Source of the DNA: Simonsiella sp051414845
GTDB lineage: Bacteria > Pseudomonadota > Gammaproteobacteria > Burkholderiales > Neisseriaceae
Assembly: GCA_051414845.1 (NCBI GenBank)
Contig: CP183313.1
Coordinates: 1,736,001-1,800,000, forward strand
Direction of reading: 5' to 3'
Length of the DNA stretch: 64,000 nucleotides
This document shows, in pieces, positions 48,909 to 57,504 of the stretch. The notes below the pieces were generated by a model. It was not told where the DNA came from. It did no database searches and saw only the letters and a program-made list of their open reading frames with translations. The translations under genes were made by a program, and so were the position numbers. Position 1 is the stretch's first letter. The number at the start of each line of letters is the position of its first letter.

Positions 48909-48943
48909 AAAAACCTTTGCCAACCATGATGAGCAAAGGTTTT
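48909..48943 (-). terminator. Terminator after the DUF4198 gene
   Basis: AAAACCTTTGC and GCAAAGGTTTT form an 11-bp stem around a 13-base loop, with A/T tracts on both sides. It lies 24 bases beyond the stop and before yajR. Confidence 0.8.
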
Positions 48944-48966
48944 ATGCAATTTTAATGCAATCTAGC

Positions 48967-49809
48967 TTAATGCGTATGATGATGTACAGCGTGTTCGCCC
49001 TGCTCCATTGTATGCCCAACAGGAACAATCAATGTTGCATACAAGGCTTTGTGTTGGCAGACTTTTTGGTCTTCAAATGCTGTTTTGTGAATCACTTTAA
49101 CTTTCCACATACCATCCACCAGAGGCAAGAAATTGGTTTTACCGTTTTTGTCAGTTTTCGCCGCATAGCCATTGATATCACGGTGTTCGTGCATGGCGGT
49201 AGGGTCAATTCTTGCAATCACATCTGAAGTTGCCATCACCATCGCGCCTGCCAATGGTTTACCTTGATACAGCACTTGAATGGGCAACAATTGCTTGGAT
49301 TTTAGGGTATTTGGATTCGCTAATGGCACAATTTCCAATTCTTGCCCAACAGGTTGGCTCATCGCAGCAATATTTTCGCTGTTACCCACTTGAACAATGG
49401 CTTTACCAAACATTTGCGTTTGTTCGCAATAAGTTGCGTCGGGCGTTTGCGTTAAATTGGTTTGCTGCCATTTACCTTGTGGGTTTTCTGTCCAAAACGT
49501 TGGCTGATAAGTTGCTGCCACGCGGTAAGTTCCTGCTTTTAATGGTTTTTGGCTGGCATAATGATAATTATCACCCACCAATTTCATGTCTTGTGCACGG
49601 TTTTGCTCGTCCAGCACACTCAATGGCTTGAAAATATGCACACGGTCAGCCGCGATGGTTTCAGCTTGTGGATAATGGTGTCCGTAAGACAAATCGGCTT
49701 TTAACACCGTGTTTTCAGGCAGCGTTGTGGGCGCGCTCACCCACACATCATGTGCTTGCGCAGTTGTCATCAAGCCAGAGATTGCCAATATCAATAATGA
49801 TTTCTTCAT
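48967..49809 (-). CDS. DUF4198 periplasmic protein, likely metal related
   Basis: A 280-residue protein with a signal peptide cut after AQA (MKKSLLILAISGLMTTAQA), followed directly by HDVWVS, the conserved start of DUF4198 proteins. It ends in a histidine-rich tail (HAVHHHTH) suited to metal binding. DUF4198 proteins often lie with nickel or cobalt uptake genes; no such neighbours are seen here. The ATG at 49809 is chosen for the signal peptide. A perfect 13-bp inverted repeat lies upstream. Confidence 0.85.
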   Translation of the reverse strand: MKKSLLILAISGLMTTAQAHDVWVSAPTTLPENTVLKADLSYGHHYPQAETIAADRVHIFKPLSVLDEQNRAQDMKLVGDNYHYASQKPLKAGTYRVAATYQPTFWTENPQGKWQQTNLTQTPDATYCEQTQMFGKAIVQVGNSENIAAMSQPVGQELEIVPLANPNTLKSKQLLPIQVLYQGKPLAGAMVMATSDVIARIDPTAMHEHRDINGYAAKTDKNGKTNFLPLVDGMWKVKVIHKTAFEDQKVCQHKALYATLIVPVGHTMEQGEHAVHHHTH

Positions 49810-49842
49810 TTCTTTTTTCCTAAGGCGGATTAACTTCTTGAT

Positions 49843-49924
49843 TATTTTATTGCATAAAAAGCCAATAAAACCGTTCAGGCTGCCTGAAAACAAGCAGCCT
49901 GAACAAGTATAATGCAATAAAATA
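49843..49924. other. Inverted repeat around a DUS hairpin
   Basis: TATTTTATTGCAT and its exact inverse ATGCAATAAAATA flank an inner DUS hairpin (GTTCAGGCTGC / GCAGCCTGAAC). It lies between purE and the DUF4198 gene, both on the minus strand. It may be an operator, a terminator or a small mobile unit. Confidence 0.5.
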
Positions 49925-49942
49925 AAATTTCCAATGAGCAAA

Positions 49943-50437
49943 TTAGTTTTTGACAATAGGCTCTAAGGTCATATCCAACACCGTCTGCGTTTGCTTGGCA
50001 CGAAATTCTGCCAATTTTTGCGCCAAACCATCATCACTGTTTGCCAACATCGCAACCGCAAACAAAGCCGCGTTTGCCGCGCCTGCTTCGCCAATGGCAA
50101 AAGTAGCAACAGGCACACCTTTGGGCATTTGCACGATGGAGAGTAAAGAATCTTCACCACGCAAATATTTGCTTGGTACGGGTACGCCCAACACAGGCAC
50201 AGTTGTTTGCGAAGCAATCATACCTGGCAAATGCGCCGCACCGCCTGCACCTGCGATAATCGCGTGCAAGCCGCGTTCTTTCGCGCTTTTGGCATAATCA
50301 AACATCAAATCGGGCGTGCGATGTGCCGACACGACTTTGGCTTCATACGCCACGCCAAATTGTTCCAGTATCTGCGCGGCTTGCTGCATGACAGGCCAAT
50401 CGCTGTTGCTGCCCATCACAATTCCCACTTGAATCAT
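49943..50437 (-). CDS. purE: 5-(carboxyamino)imidazole ribonucleotide mutase
   Basis: Converts N5-CAIR to CAIR in purine synthesis. The 164 residues carry GSNSDWPVM, SAHRTPD and AGAGGAAHLPGM. The ATG at 50437 has AAGGAG at ideal spacing; the longer upstream frame overlaps ybaB and is not used. The stop of ybaB overlaps its ribosome-binding site, so the two are coupled. Confidence 0.95.
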   Translation of the reverse strand: MIQVGIVMGSNSDWPVMQQAAQILEQFGVAYEAKVVSAHRTPDLMFDYAKSAKERGLHAIIAGAGGAAHLPGMIASQTTVPVLGVPVPSKYLRGEDSLLSIVQMPKGVPVATFAIGEAGAANAALFAVAMLANSDDGLAQKLAEFRAKQTQTVLDMTLEPIVKN

Positions 50438-50447
50438 GGCGCGCTCC

Positions 50448-50783
50448 TTATTTGAAGAAATCGCCAAAACCTGGTGGCAAGCCTTGCGTAAATTGCGACA
50501 TGCGCTCGGATGTGGTGATTTCTCCTTTCGCATACGCATCTTCCAAAGCAGCTAAAATCAAGTCTTCCAGCATTTCTTTGTCGTCCGCTGCTTCCACGAT
50601 TAAATCGGGACTGATGTCAATTTTTTTTACCACATGGCTACACGTTGCCACGACTTTCACCAAGCCGTTGCCCGCTTGACCTTCGACTTCGGTTTGCGCC
50701 AATTCTGCTTGCGCTTTTTTCATGTTGTCTTGCATCTTTTGCGCTTGTTGCATTAAGCCGCCAATGCCTGCTTTTCCGAACAT
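50448..50783 (-). CDS. ybaB: Nucleoid-associated protein YbaB/EbfC
   Basis: A 111-residue small DNA-binding dimer starting MFGKAGIGGLMQQAQKMQ, with the family LVVEAADDKEMLEDLI-type stretch (LIVEAADDKEMLEDLILAAL). In many bacteria it lies next to dnaX and recR; here it precedes purE. Confidence 0.95.
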   Translation of the reverse strand: MFGKAGIGGLMQQAQKMQDNMKKAQAELAQTEVEGQAGNGLVKVVATCSHVVKKIDISPDLIVEAADDKEMLEDLILAALEDAYAKGEITTSERMSQFTQGLPPGFGDFFK

Positions 50784-50850
50784 TTTATGTTTCCTTATTG
50801 GTTAAGTGTTTAAAAAATAATTGCTTTCAGGCTACCTGAAAAAATAAAAA

Positions 50851-51534
50851 TCATCCAGCCGTGCTTAAACTGCCATCATTCATGACTAACACGCGGTCAA
50901 ATCGCGCTGCCAATTCATCATCATGGGTAACGACCACCAAAGCCGTGCCCAATTCCTGTTTCAATTCCAACATCATGTCCAACACTTTAAGCGCGTTTTT
51001 GCGGTCAAGATTGCCTGTTGGCTCGTCCGCCAGCAAACATTTCGGGCGATTGACCAAAGCACGCGCAATGGCAGCACGTTGGCGTTCGCCGCCTGATAAC
51101 TCGGTTGGACGGTGCATAATGCGCTCTTTCAAGCCCACTTTCTCCAACATCGCCGCCGCTTGTTCCGCCGCCGCGTTTTTGTTCATTTTACCGATTAACA
51201 GCGGCATCATCACATTTTCCAGCGCGGTAAATTCCGCCAAAAGATGATGAAACTGGTACACAAAACCCAAATGCTGATTGCGCAGTTGCCCCAATTGCGC
51301 TTGGCTCAACGCGGCAATATTCTGCCCCATCAGCGACACGCTGCCTGAACTGGGTACATCCAAACCGCCTAAAACATGCAACAGCGTAGATTTGCCGCTG
51401 CCTGATGCGCCAATAATGCTAACACTCTCGCCCGCGGCAATTTTCAAACTCAAATCGCGCAACACTTCCACTTTCAGGCTGCCATCTTGATAGCCTTTGC
51501 CCATATTTTGCGCGTCAATAATCACATTACTCAT
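50851..51534 (-). CDS. lolD: Lipoprotein-releasing ABC ATPase LolD
   Basis: ATPase of the LolCDE complex that releases lipoproteins from the inner membrane to LolA. The 227 residues have Walker A GASGSGKST, signature LSGGERQR, and Walker B CLLADEPTGNLD. It overlaps the lolC end by eight bases, so translation is coupled. Gene order lolC-lolD is standard. Confidence 0.96.
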   Translation of the reverse strand: MSNVIIDAQNMGKGYQDGSLKVEVLRDLSLKIAAGESVSIIGASGSGKSTLLHVLGGLDVPSSGSVSLMGQNIAALSQAQLGQLRNQHLGFVYQFHHLLAEFTALENVMMPLLIGKMNKNAAAEQAAAMLEKVGLKERIMHRPTELSGGERQRAAIARALVNRPKCLLADEPTGNLDRKNALKVLDMMLELKQELGTALVVVTHDDELAARFDRVLVMNDGSLSTAG

Positions 51535-52774
51535 ACCGCAAAGCCTCCGCAGGTTGCGTGCGCGACGCGCTCCAACTCGGATATAAAGTCGCCAAAAACG
51601 ACAACAATAAAGAAATACACACCACGCTAATCACATCGGCTGCCTGAATGTCGCTGGGCAAATAATCAATAAAATACACTTGCGACGAGACAAAATGCAT
51701 TCCTGTTAAACCCTCAACCCATTTCAAAATCACGCCAATTTTCCAAGCGAGCAACAAGCCCAGCAGCGTACCCACCAATGTGCCCAGCGTGCCCGCCACC
51801 ATGCCTTGCACCACAAAAATCTTCATCACACCGCGTGGCGACAAACCCAGTGTGCGCAAAATCGCAATATCCGCCTGTTTTTCCTTCACAATCATCACCA
51901 GCGATGACACCAAATTAAACACTGCCACAATAATAATGCAGGTCAAAAGCAACGTCAGCAAACGCTTTTCCATCTCTACTGCATTGAAATAACTGCGATT
52001 ATTGTCCGTCCAATTTTGCGCCCAAATCTGCTCGCGGGTATTTTCAGGCAGCAAACGCGCCAAAATCGCAGGCGCGTTTTGCGGGTCATTCAAACGCAAG
52101 CGCAACGGCGTTTGCGCGTCGTCCAACCGATACAATTTCTGCGCGTCCGCCAAATGCGTTAAAGCCAACGCCTTATCTGCTTCCGCCAAGCCTGTGTTCA
52201 CAATGCCAACTACGTTAAACTGCTTCAAACGCGGTACGACGCCAGCAGGCGTAACATTGCCCTCTGGCGTAATCACAGTAACCTTGCCGCCCAGTTCCGC
52301 ACCCAAATCCTGCGCCAAACCCTCGCCCAAAATAATATCAAATTCATCGGGTTTCAAATCATCAAAACTGCCAGCCGTCATTTTATCCGCATAATCAACC
52401 ACTTTACGCTCATTTTCAGGCAGTACACCGCGCACTTGCACACCGCGCACTTCACCCGAGTTCGCCAACAAAGCCTGTCCTGCTACAAACGGCGCAGTTG
52501 CCGCCACTTCGGGTTTATCCGCAAACAGCGTTTGCAAATCGCGCCATGTTTTGCCCTCATCCGCCATGATGTAGCCCACTTCCGCATGTGGCGCGATATT
52601 GAGCAATTGTGCGCGAATATCTTTTTGGAAACCATTGACCACCGACAACACCAAAATCAACACGGTTACCCCAATGGCAATGCCCAAAATGGAAATCACC
52701 GAAATAAACGACACAAAGCCGCTGCGTTTTTTGGCGCGCAAATAGCGTAAACCAATCCAAGATTCTAATGACAT
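51527..52774 (-). CDS. lolC: Lipoprotein-releasing membrane protein LolC/LolE type
   Basis: A 415-residue FtsX-like permease with four membrane helices (one near the N-terminus, three at the C-terminus) and a large periplasmic MacB-like domain. MSLESWIGLRYLRAKKRSGF is the family start, and the ATG at 52774 is chosen for it. Only one permease gene is seen, as in Neisseria, where a single LolF-type protein works as a homodimer; this is likely here too. Confidence 0.93.
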   Translation of the reverse strand: MSLESWIGLRYLRAKKRSGFVSFISVISILGIAIGVTVLILVLSVVNGFQKDIRAQLLNIAPHAEVGYIMADEGKTWRDLQTLFADKPEVAATAPFVAGQALLANSGEVRGVQVRGVLPENERKVVDYADKMTAGSFDDLKPDEFDIILGEGLAQDLGAELGGKVTVITPEGNVTPAGVVPRLKQFNVVGIVNTGLAEADKALALTHLADAQKLYRLDDAQTPLRLRLNDPQNAPAILARLLPENTREQIWAQNWTDNNRSYFNAVEMEKRLLTLLLTCIIIVAVFNLVSSLVMIVKEKQADIAILRTLGLSPRGVMKIFVVQGMVAGTLGTLVGTLLGLLLAWKIGVILKWVEGLTGMHFVSSQVYFIDYLPSDIQAADVISVVCISLLLSFLATLYPSWSASRTQPAEALRYE

Positions 52775-52978
52775 AGTTTTATACAATAAAAAGTTTCAGG
52801 CAGCCTGAAAGATAAAGCTGCTGTCCATAAAAGACGGCGATGGTATCACAGTTTCAGGCTGCCTGAAAATGCGGCACACGCGCAAATCCGTAGCGTGGTC
52901 TTCGCCCACCCAATACTTCAACATCACACAATTTTTAATAGGCAAAGCACGCCCTACTTTCAGGCAGCCGAAAAATGA

Positions 52979-53752
52979 CTACGGCAAAACCCGTTGCGCA
53001 TTCGGACTGTCGCGCAACACCACTTCGCGCAACCATTCTTCCACACGCTCTTTTGCCGCAAATCTGTCTGCCAATTGCGCAGGATAAAACGCCTCCACAT
53101 TGTCCACGCGTACAACAATTTCTTCAATAGAAACAATACGCCACAACGATACTAACAAATTCACGCCCGCAAACGACACCGCTTCGGTGCGCTTGTCGCC
53201 ATCATAATAACGCAACGCCAATGCCTGCACCGCCGCATCCGCATTGATGGCTGCCTGAAACAAAGCTGCTTTGAGTGGCAACACATTATTGCCTAACGTC
53301 GTGCGCGCTTCAGGGTAGAAACACACATTTTCACCTTCAGTCAAAGCTTGCGCAATGGCAGCGTTAATTGGGTCAATGTCTTTGCGGTTTTTGCGGTCAA
53401 TGAACACCGTTCCTGCGTTTGCCACAATCCGACCAATAATCGGCCAAGATTGAATTTCTTTCATGGCGATAAAACCGCAAGGATAGAGCGAGCAAACAAC
53501 CATAATATCCAACCAAGAAACATGGTTGGACACCACCAACAAACCTTTGCTACTAGAATTTTCAGGCAGCCCATCATGCTGAATGCGGACATTTAAAATG
53601 GTGAGCGCGCTGGCGGCGGCTTGCTGCAAAACGCGTTCACGTTCGCTAGGCGTAGCGTGGTCAAGTTGGCGAAATTGACTCGCCAAGCCCAGAAACCAAC
53701 ACAATAATCGCCAAATGCGCACTAAACGCGTACCAAAAGATGTTTTATTCAT
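52979..53752 (-). CDS. plsC: 1-acyl-sn-glycerol-3-phosphate acyltransferase
   Basis: Makes phosphatidic acid from lysophosphatidic acid. The 257 residues have the HX4D motif NHVSWLD and the FYPEARTT motif (the usual PEGT changed to PEAR). One N-terminal membrane segment (LVRIWRLLCWFLGLA). Neisseria carry several paralogues (nlaA, nlaB types); which one this is was not decided. Confidence 0.9.
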   Translation of the reverse strand: MNKTSFGTRLVRIWRLLCWFLGLASQFRQLDHATPSERERVLQQAAASALTILNVRIQHDGLPENSSSKGLLVVSNHVSWLDIMVVCSLYPCGFIAMKEIQSWPIIGRIVANAGTVFIDRKNRKDIDPINAAIAQALTEGENVCFYPEARTTLGNNVLPLKAALFQAAINADAAVQALALRYYDGDKRTEAVSFAGVNLLVSLWRIVSIEEIVVRVDNVEAFYPAQLADRFAAKERVEEWLREVVLRDSPNAQRVLP

Positions 53753-53811
53753 GGTTTTGCTTTCATTTTTGAAACAAGTAGCACCTCATTTCAACTCAAG
53801 CGAATTAAACT

Positions 53812-53917
53812 TATAGTGAATTAAAATGAAAACGCTACGGCGTTACCCCCCCTTATGTACTCTTCGTACACGGCGGTTGCGGTTGCCTTGTATCCTTTTA
53901 TTTTAATCCACCATATA
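53812..53917. mobile_element. Correia-like element, reverse orientation
   Basis: TATAGTGAATTAAAATGAAAA and TTTTATTTTAATCCACCATATA bound about 106 bp. The core (AACGCTACGGCGTTACC, GGTTGCCTTGTATCC) is the reverse of the other copies. It lies between plsC and rplY. Confidence 0.8.
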
Positions 53918-53938
53918 TTCAAATGATTAGGATAAATC

Positions 53939-53981
53939 AAAAAGGCTGCCTGAAAACTTTTATGGTTTTCAGGCAGCCTTA
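53939..53981 (-). terminator. DUS hairpin terminator after rplY
   Basis: AAAAAGGCTGCCTGAAAAC and GTTTTCAGGCAGCCTT form a long stem just past the rplY stop on the minus strand. Confidence 0.78.
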
Positions 53982-53992
53982 ACATTGGATAA

Positions 53993-54562
53993 TTAGCGTT
54001 TTTTACCTGTTACAGTTGCCAAAGCCAAGTTGCTGTCGCGTTTCAACGCTACGCTTTGTACACCTTCTGGATAAGTAATATCAGACAAGTGCAAGATGTC
54101 GCCCGCCACTACGTTTTCGCAGTTCAATTCCAAAGCAGCTGGAATGTTTTTCGGGTCTACAATCACATCTACCACAGTGTTCAACAATGAAACACGACCG
54201 CTTTGCAATTTAACGGCTTGCGATTTTTCAGCATTCACGATGTGTACTGGCAATTTCATGCGCACAGGTTCGTTTAAGTTTATTGCTTGTAAATCAATGT
54301 GTTGTACTTGACGTTTTACAGGGTGCATTTGGTAATCGCGCACAATCACGTCATGCTCTTTGCCGTCAATGTTCAATTTCAACACTTGTGTGAAAAACGC
54401 TTCTTTTTGCAAAGCGTAGAACATTTCTTTGTGGTCTACTTCAACGGCTTTGGTTTCGCCTAAACCGTAAACAACGGCTGGCACTTTACCTTCGTGACGC
54501 AGGCGGCGGCTCGCACTCGTACCTTGTGTTTCACGAATAGTAGCTTGGATAGTTTGAGACAT
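53993..54562 (-). CDS. rplY: 50S ribosomal protein L25, Ctc form
   Basis: A 189-residue L25/general-stress protein: N-terminal L25 domain binding 5S rRNA (RRLRHEGKVPAVVYG) and the extra C-terminal TL5 domain. This is the long form. prs lies upstream on the same strand, the neisserial order. Confidence 0.95.
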   Translation of the reverse strand: MSQTIQATIRETQGTSASRRLRHEGKVPAVVYGLGETKAVEVDHKEMFYALQKEAFFTQVLKLNIDGKEHDVIVRDYQMHPVKRQVQHIDLQAINLNEPVRMKLPVHIVNAEKSQAVKLQSGRVSLLNTVVDVIVDPKNIPAALELNCENVVAGDILHLSDITYPEGVQSVALKRDSNLALATVTGKKR

Positions 54563-54734
54563 GATAAGTCCTTAAAATAAAAAGTTTAAAAAATGATATC
54601 GCTGCCAGATTGCGACCAATCCTGCGACATTGTCAGCTTTGCAACTGACGTGTGCTTGTTGCACATTTTCAGGCAGCCTGAAAACCTAAAATACTTTAAT
54701 ACTTTTCAGGCTGCCTGATTTAGGCTGGCTTTGA

Positions 54735-55715
54735 TTAAGAAATAATCAATGAACCAGGCACCAAATCTTCATTAAATAAATAGGAAACCGACTCTTCATT
54801 GCTAATACGGCGAACGGTTTCCGCCAACAAACCTGCGATGGATACTTGGCGAATGCGACCGCTGGCTTTGGCGGATTCTGATAAGGGAATGGTATCGGTA
54901 ATGACCACTTGGTCAATATCCGAAGTATTTAAACGTTCTACTGCACCGCCTGAAAAAACGGCATGAGTAGCATAAGCCAAAACACGCTCCGCACCTCTTT
55001 CTTTCAACGCAGAAGCGGCTTTACACAATGTGTTTGCCGTGTCAATCATATCATCCACAAGTAAACAGGTTTTACCCGACACATCGCCGATAATGTTCAT
55101 CACTTCTGCCACATTGGCTTTTGGACGACGTTTGTCAATAATCGCCAAATCGGTGTTCAATACTTTTGCTACCGCGCGCGCGCGGACAACACCACCAATA
55201 TCAGGACTAACCACCAATAAATTCTCAATACGTTGAGAAATAATATCGTGCGTTAAAATAGGTGTTGCGTAAATATTGTCCACAGGAATATTAAAGAAGC
55301 CCTGAATTTGGTCAGCATGTAAATCCACTGTCAAAACACGGTCAATACCCGCTGCTTCTAACATATTTGCCACCAATTTCGCTGAAATCGGTACACGCGC
55401 AGAGCGCGGACGGCGGTCTTGGCGCGCATAGCCAAAATAAGGAATCGCAGCGGTAATACGACCTGCAGAAGCGCGTTTGAGCGCGTCTGCCATCGTTAAA
55501 ATTTCCATTAAATTGTCATTGGTTGGCGCGCAAGTGGATTGCAAAATAAACACATCGCGACCACGCACGTTTTCCAATAATTCAACCGCAATTTCGCCAT
55601 CGGAAAATTTTTTCACGGCAGCATTGCCCAAAGTTGTATCCAAATGTTTTGCGACGCGATGCGCCATTTCGGGATTGGCGTTACCAGTAAACACCATTAA
55701 GCTATCGAAAGCCAT
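54735..55715 (-). CDS. prs: Ribose-phosphate pyrophosphokinase
   Basis: Makes PRPP from ribose 5-phosphate and ATP, feeding nucleotide synthesis, including pyrE here. The 326 residues contain FSDGEIAVELLENVRGRDVF (part), RQDRRPRSARVPISAK and LTVDLHADQIQGFF. I chose the ATG giving MAFDSLMVFTGNANPEM since family N-termini align there; the upstream frame extends 24 codons. Confidence 0.95.
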   Translation of the reverse strand: MAFDSLMVFTGNANPEMAHRVAKHLDTTLGNAAVKKFSDGEIAVELLENVRGRDVFILQSTCAPTNDNLMEILTMADALKRASAGRITAAIPYFGYARQDRRPRSARVPISAKLVANMLEAAGIDRVLTVDLHADQIQGFFNIPVDNIYATPILTHDIISQRIENLLVVSPDIGGVVRARAVAKVLNTDLAIIDKRRPKANVAEVMNIIGDVSGKTCLLVDDMIDTANTLCKAASALKERGAERVLAYATHAVFSGGAVERLNTSDIDQVVITDTIPLSESAKASGRIRQVSIAGLLAETVRRISNEESVSYLFNEDLVPGSLIIS

Positions 55716-55924
55716 TTCTTCACCTGATTGTTTGACGGTAGATTCGGGATTAGGAAACATCTGCTTCCCTTTCGAGGATAAACGCAACTGCTTTTTTTAG
55801 GCAGGCGCAATTATACGCGATTGCAACTTAAGTTTGAAGCAATGCGATGATTTTTTGGATTTTATTCAGGCTGCCTGAAAATATTAAAAGTTAAGCGCGT
55901 ATGATGCAATCACACGCGCTAAAC

Positions 55925-56000
55925 TGGCTGGGGAGGAAGGATTCGAACCTTCGCATGCTGGAATCAAAATCCAGTGTCTTAACCGCTTGACGACTCCCCA
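55925..56000 (-). tRNA. tRNA-Gln (TTG), downstream copy
   Basis: A 76-base cloverleaf TGGGGAGTCGTCAAGCGG... with anticodon TTG in the loop ATTTTGATT, T-loop GGTTCGAATCC and encoded CCA. The acceptor stem TGGGGAG pairs with CTCCCCA. Identical to the copy 9 bases upstream. Confidence 0.96.
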
Positions 56001-56009
56001 AAACTGGAT

Positions 56010-56085
56010 TGGCTGGGGAGGAAGGATTCGAACCTTCGCATGCTGGAATCAAAATCCAGTGTCTTAACCGCTTGACGACTCCCCA
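56010..56085 (-). tRNA. tRNA-Gln (TTG), upstream copy
   Basis: Identical in all 76 bases to the neighbouring copy. The two sit in tandem, separated by 9 bases, behind one promoter (56117-56145), so one transcript carries both. Confidence 0.96.
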
Positions 56086-56116
56086 ATCGTTGCTTTTAGG
56101 CAACGAGAAAACGCGC

Positions 56117-56145
56117 ATTATCGTGAGTTTCTCATATCATGTCAA
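56117..56145 (-). promoter_or_regulatory. Promoter of the tRNA-Gln pair
   Basis: TTGACA and GATAAT with a 17-base spacer on the minus strand, followed by GCGCG. A nearly consensus stable-RNA promoter. Confidence 0.85.
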
Positions 56146-56205
56146 GCACATTTTCTTTTCAGGCAGCCTGAAAAGCGAAAACCAACTATTTTATAAGGAA
56201 AATTT

Positions 56206-57066
56206 CTACAATATCGCAAACAAAGGATGTTGCGCTAAACCTTGTGCCACATGAATCTGCATATTTTCAGACAGCCTATTTGCCACATCGCGCGCACTGT
56301 ATTCATCGGTAAAACGCAAAAATACACACGCCCCTGAACCCGTCATCAACGGCTCGCCAAACGCCTGTAATTGCTCAAAAACTTGTTTTACTTCAGTATA
56401 TTCACGCAACACCACCGCCTGCATATCGTTGCGAAAAGGTTGCACATTCTCAAAATTCGGCGCAACCATGCGTGGCGTATCACGCGTCAAATCCGCGTGC
56501 GCAAAAATAAGCGGCGTCGCCACATGCACATCAGGTTTGGCAATGACATACCATTGCGGCGGCACAGCAAGCGACTCAAGCCGCTCACCAATCCCGCGCG
56601 CCAATGCCGTTTGCCCAAAAATAAAAAACGGCACATCTGCACCTAATTGCGCGCCCAACTCAATCAATTGCGGTTGCGACAAATTCAGTTGCCACAAACA
56701 ATTCAACACCATCAACACCGTCGCCGCATCCGAGCTGCCGCCACCTAAACCTCCGCCCATCGGCAAATTTTTCTGCAACCAAATATCCGCCCCGCTTTTC
56801 AGGCAGCCTGAAAACGATTGTAACAACTTCGCCGCGCGCACCGTTAAATCCTGTTCAGGTTCAACACCTTGTGTCGGCGTATGCAGCACAATTTCACCAT
56901 CATCGCGCGGCTCAATCGCCACATAATCACACCAATCAATCAGTGTAAAAATGCTTTCCAATTCGTGATAACCATCGGCGCGCCGACCAACAATGTGTAG
57001 ATTGAGATTGAGTTTGGCGGGGGCGGGATAAGAAGGTAAATAATTGGGCAACATATTTATAGTCAT
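56206..57066 (-). CDS. ispE: 4-diphosphocytidyl-2-C-methyl-D-erythritol kinase
   Basis: GHMP kinase of the non-mevalonate isoprenoid pathway. The family motifs are PAPAKLNLNLHIVGRRADGYH and the ATP loop PMGGGLGGGSSDAA. The start is uncertain: ATG at 57066 (MTINMLPNY) or 57054 (MLPNYLPSYP); neither has a clear ribosome-binding site. A DUS in the frame encodes FSGCLKSGAD. The region upstream up to 57504 holds only a gene remnant (57289-57402). Confidence 0.93.
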   Translation of the reverse strand: MTINMLPNYLPSYPAPAKLNLNLHIVGRRADGYHELESIFTLIDWCDYVAIEPRDDGEIVLHTPTQGVEPEQDLTVRAAKLLQSFSGCLKSGADIWLQKNLPMGGGLGGGSSDAATVLMVLNCLWQLNLSQPQLIELGAQLGADVPFFIFGQTALARGIGERLESLAVPPQWYVIAKPDVHVATPLIFAHADLTRDTPRMVAPNFENVQPFRNDMQAVVLREYTEVKQVFEQLQAFGEPLMTGSGACVFLRFTDEYSARDVANRLSENMQIHVAQGLAQHPLFAIL

Positions 57067-57288
57067 CAAAACAAAAAGTGCCATTCTAGCAAAATTCAAA
57101 GTGACAGAGGGATAATGTGCGCCTCCTCAAGTTCTCCAAAGCCTTATCAATATTTGTTGTTTTTTGCCGCCTTAGAAAATCAATCAAAATGAAATTTTAA
57201 AGTTTGACTCTCGATTACAGCACATGCTTTAAATTTGTAATAAAAAATTCCATTTTTCATAACACCCAAAAAGAAAATGAAAAATCAT

Positions 57289-57402
57289 CTATTTAAATAA
57301 CCTTGCTACATCATAGCCATCTTCACACAACACAAATTCCATCCCAAATGATGTCTCATCCCAAAAGAGCAAATTGCCATTTGCCAAACTTTTTTGCGCA
57401 AA
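57289..57402 (-). pseudogene. C-terminal gene remnant, SUKH-like
   Basis: An open 37-codon stretch bounded by in-frame stops reads ...SLANGNLLFWDETSFGMEF and VLCEDGYDVARLFK, then TAG. The EDGYDVARL ending resembles the C-terminus of SMI1/KNR4 (SUKH) immunity-type proteins. The rest of the gene is missing. The identification is tentative; the remaining bases of the 57067-57504 gap are AT-rich with no other feature than a DUS at 57470. Confidence 0.4.
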
Positions 57403-57504
57403 CTATGTTAAACCACATTTAAATATACTTCTTTGTGTTAAAATTTCGGGTAATTTTTTTATTTCTCGTTTCAGGCAGCCTGAAACTTTTGCAGGAGCAT
57501 ATGT

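Noticed and set aside
55925..56085. tRNA-Gln repeat as an integration site
   Set aside because: The two copies are complete and adjacent with 9 bases between them; there is no integrase gene or foreign DNA beside them.
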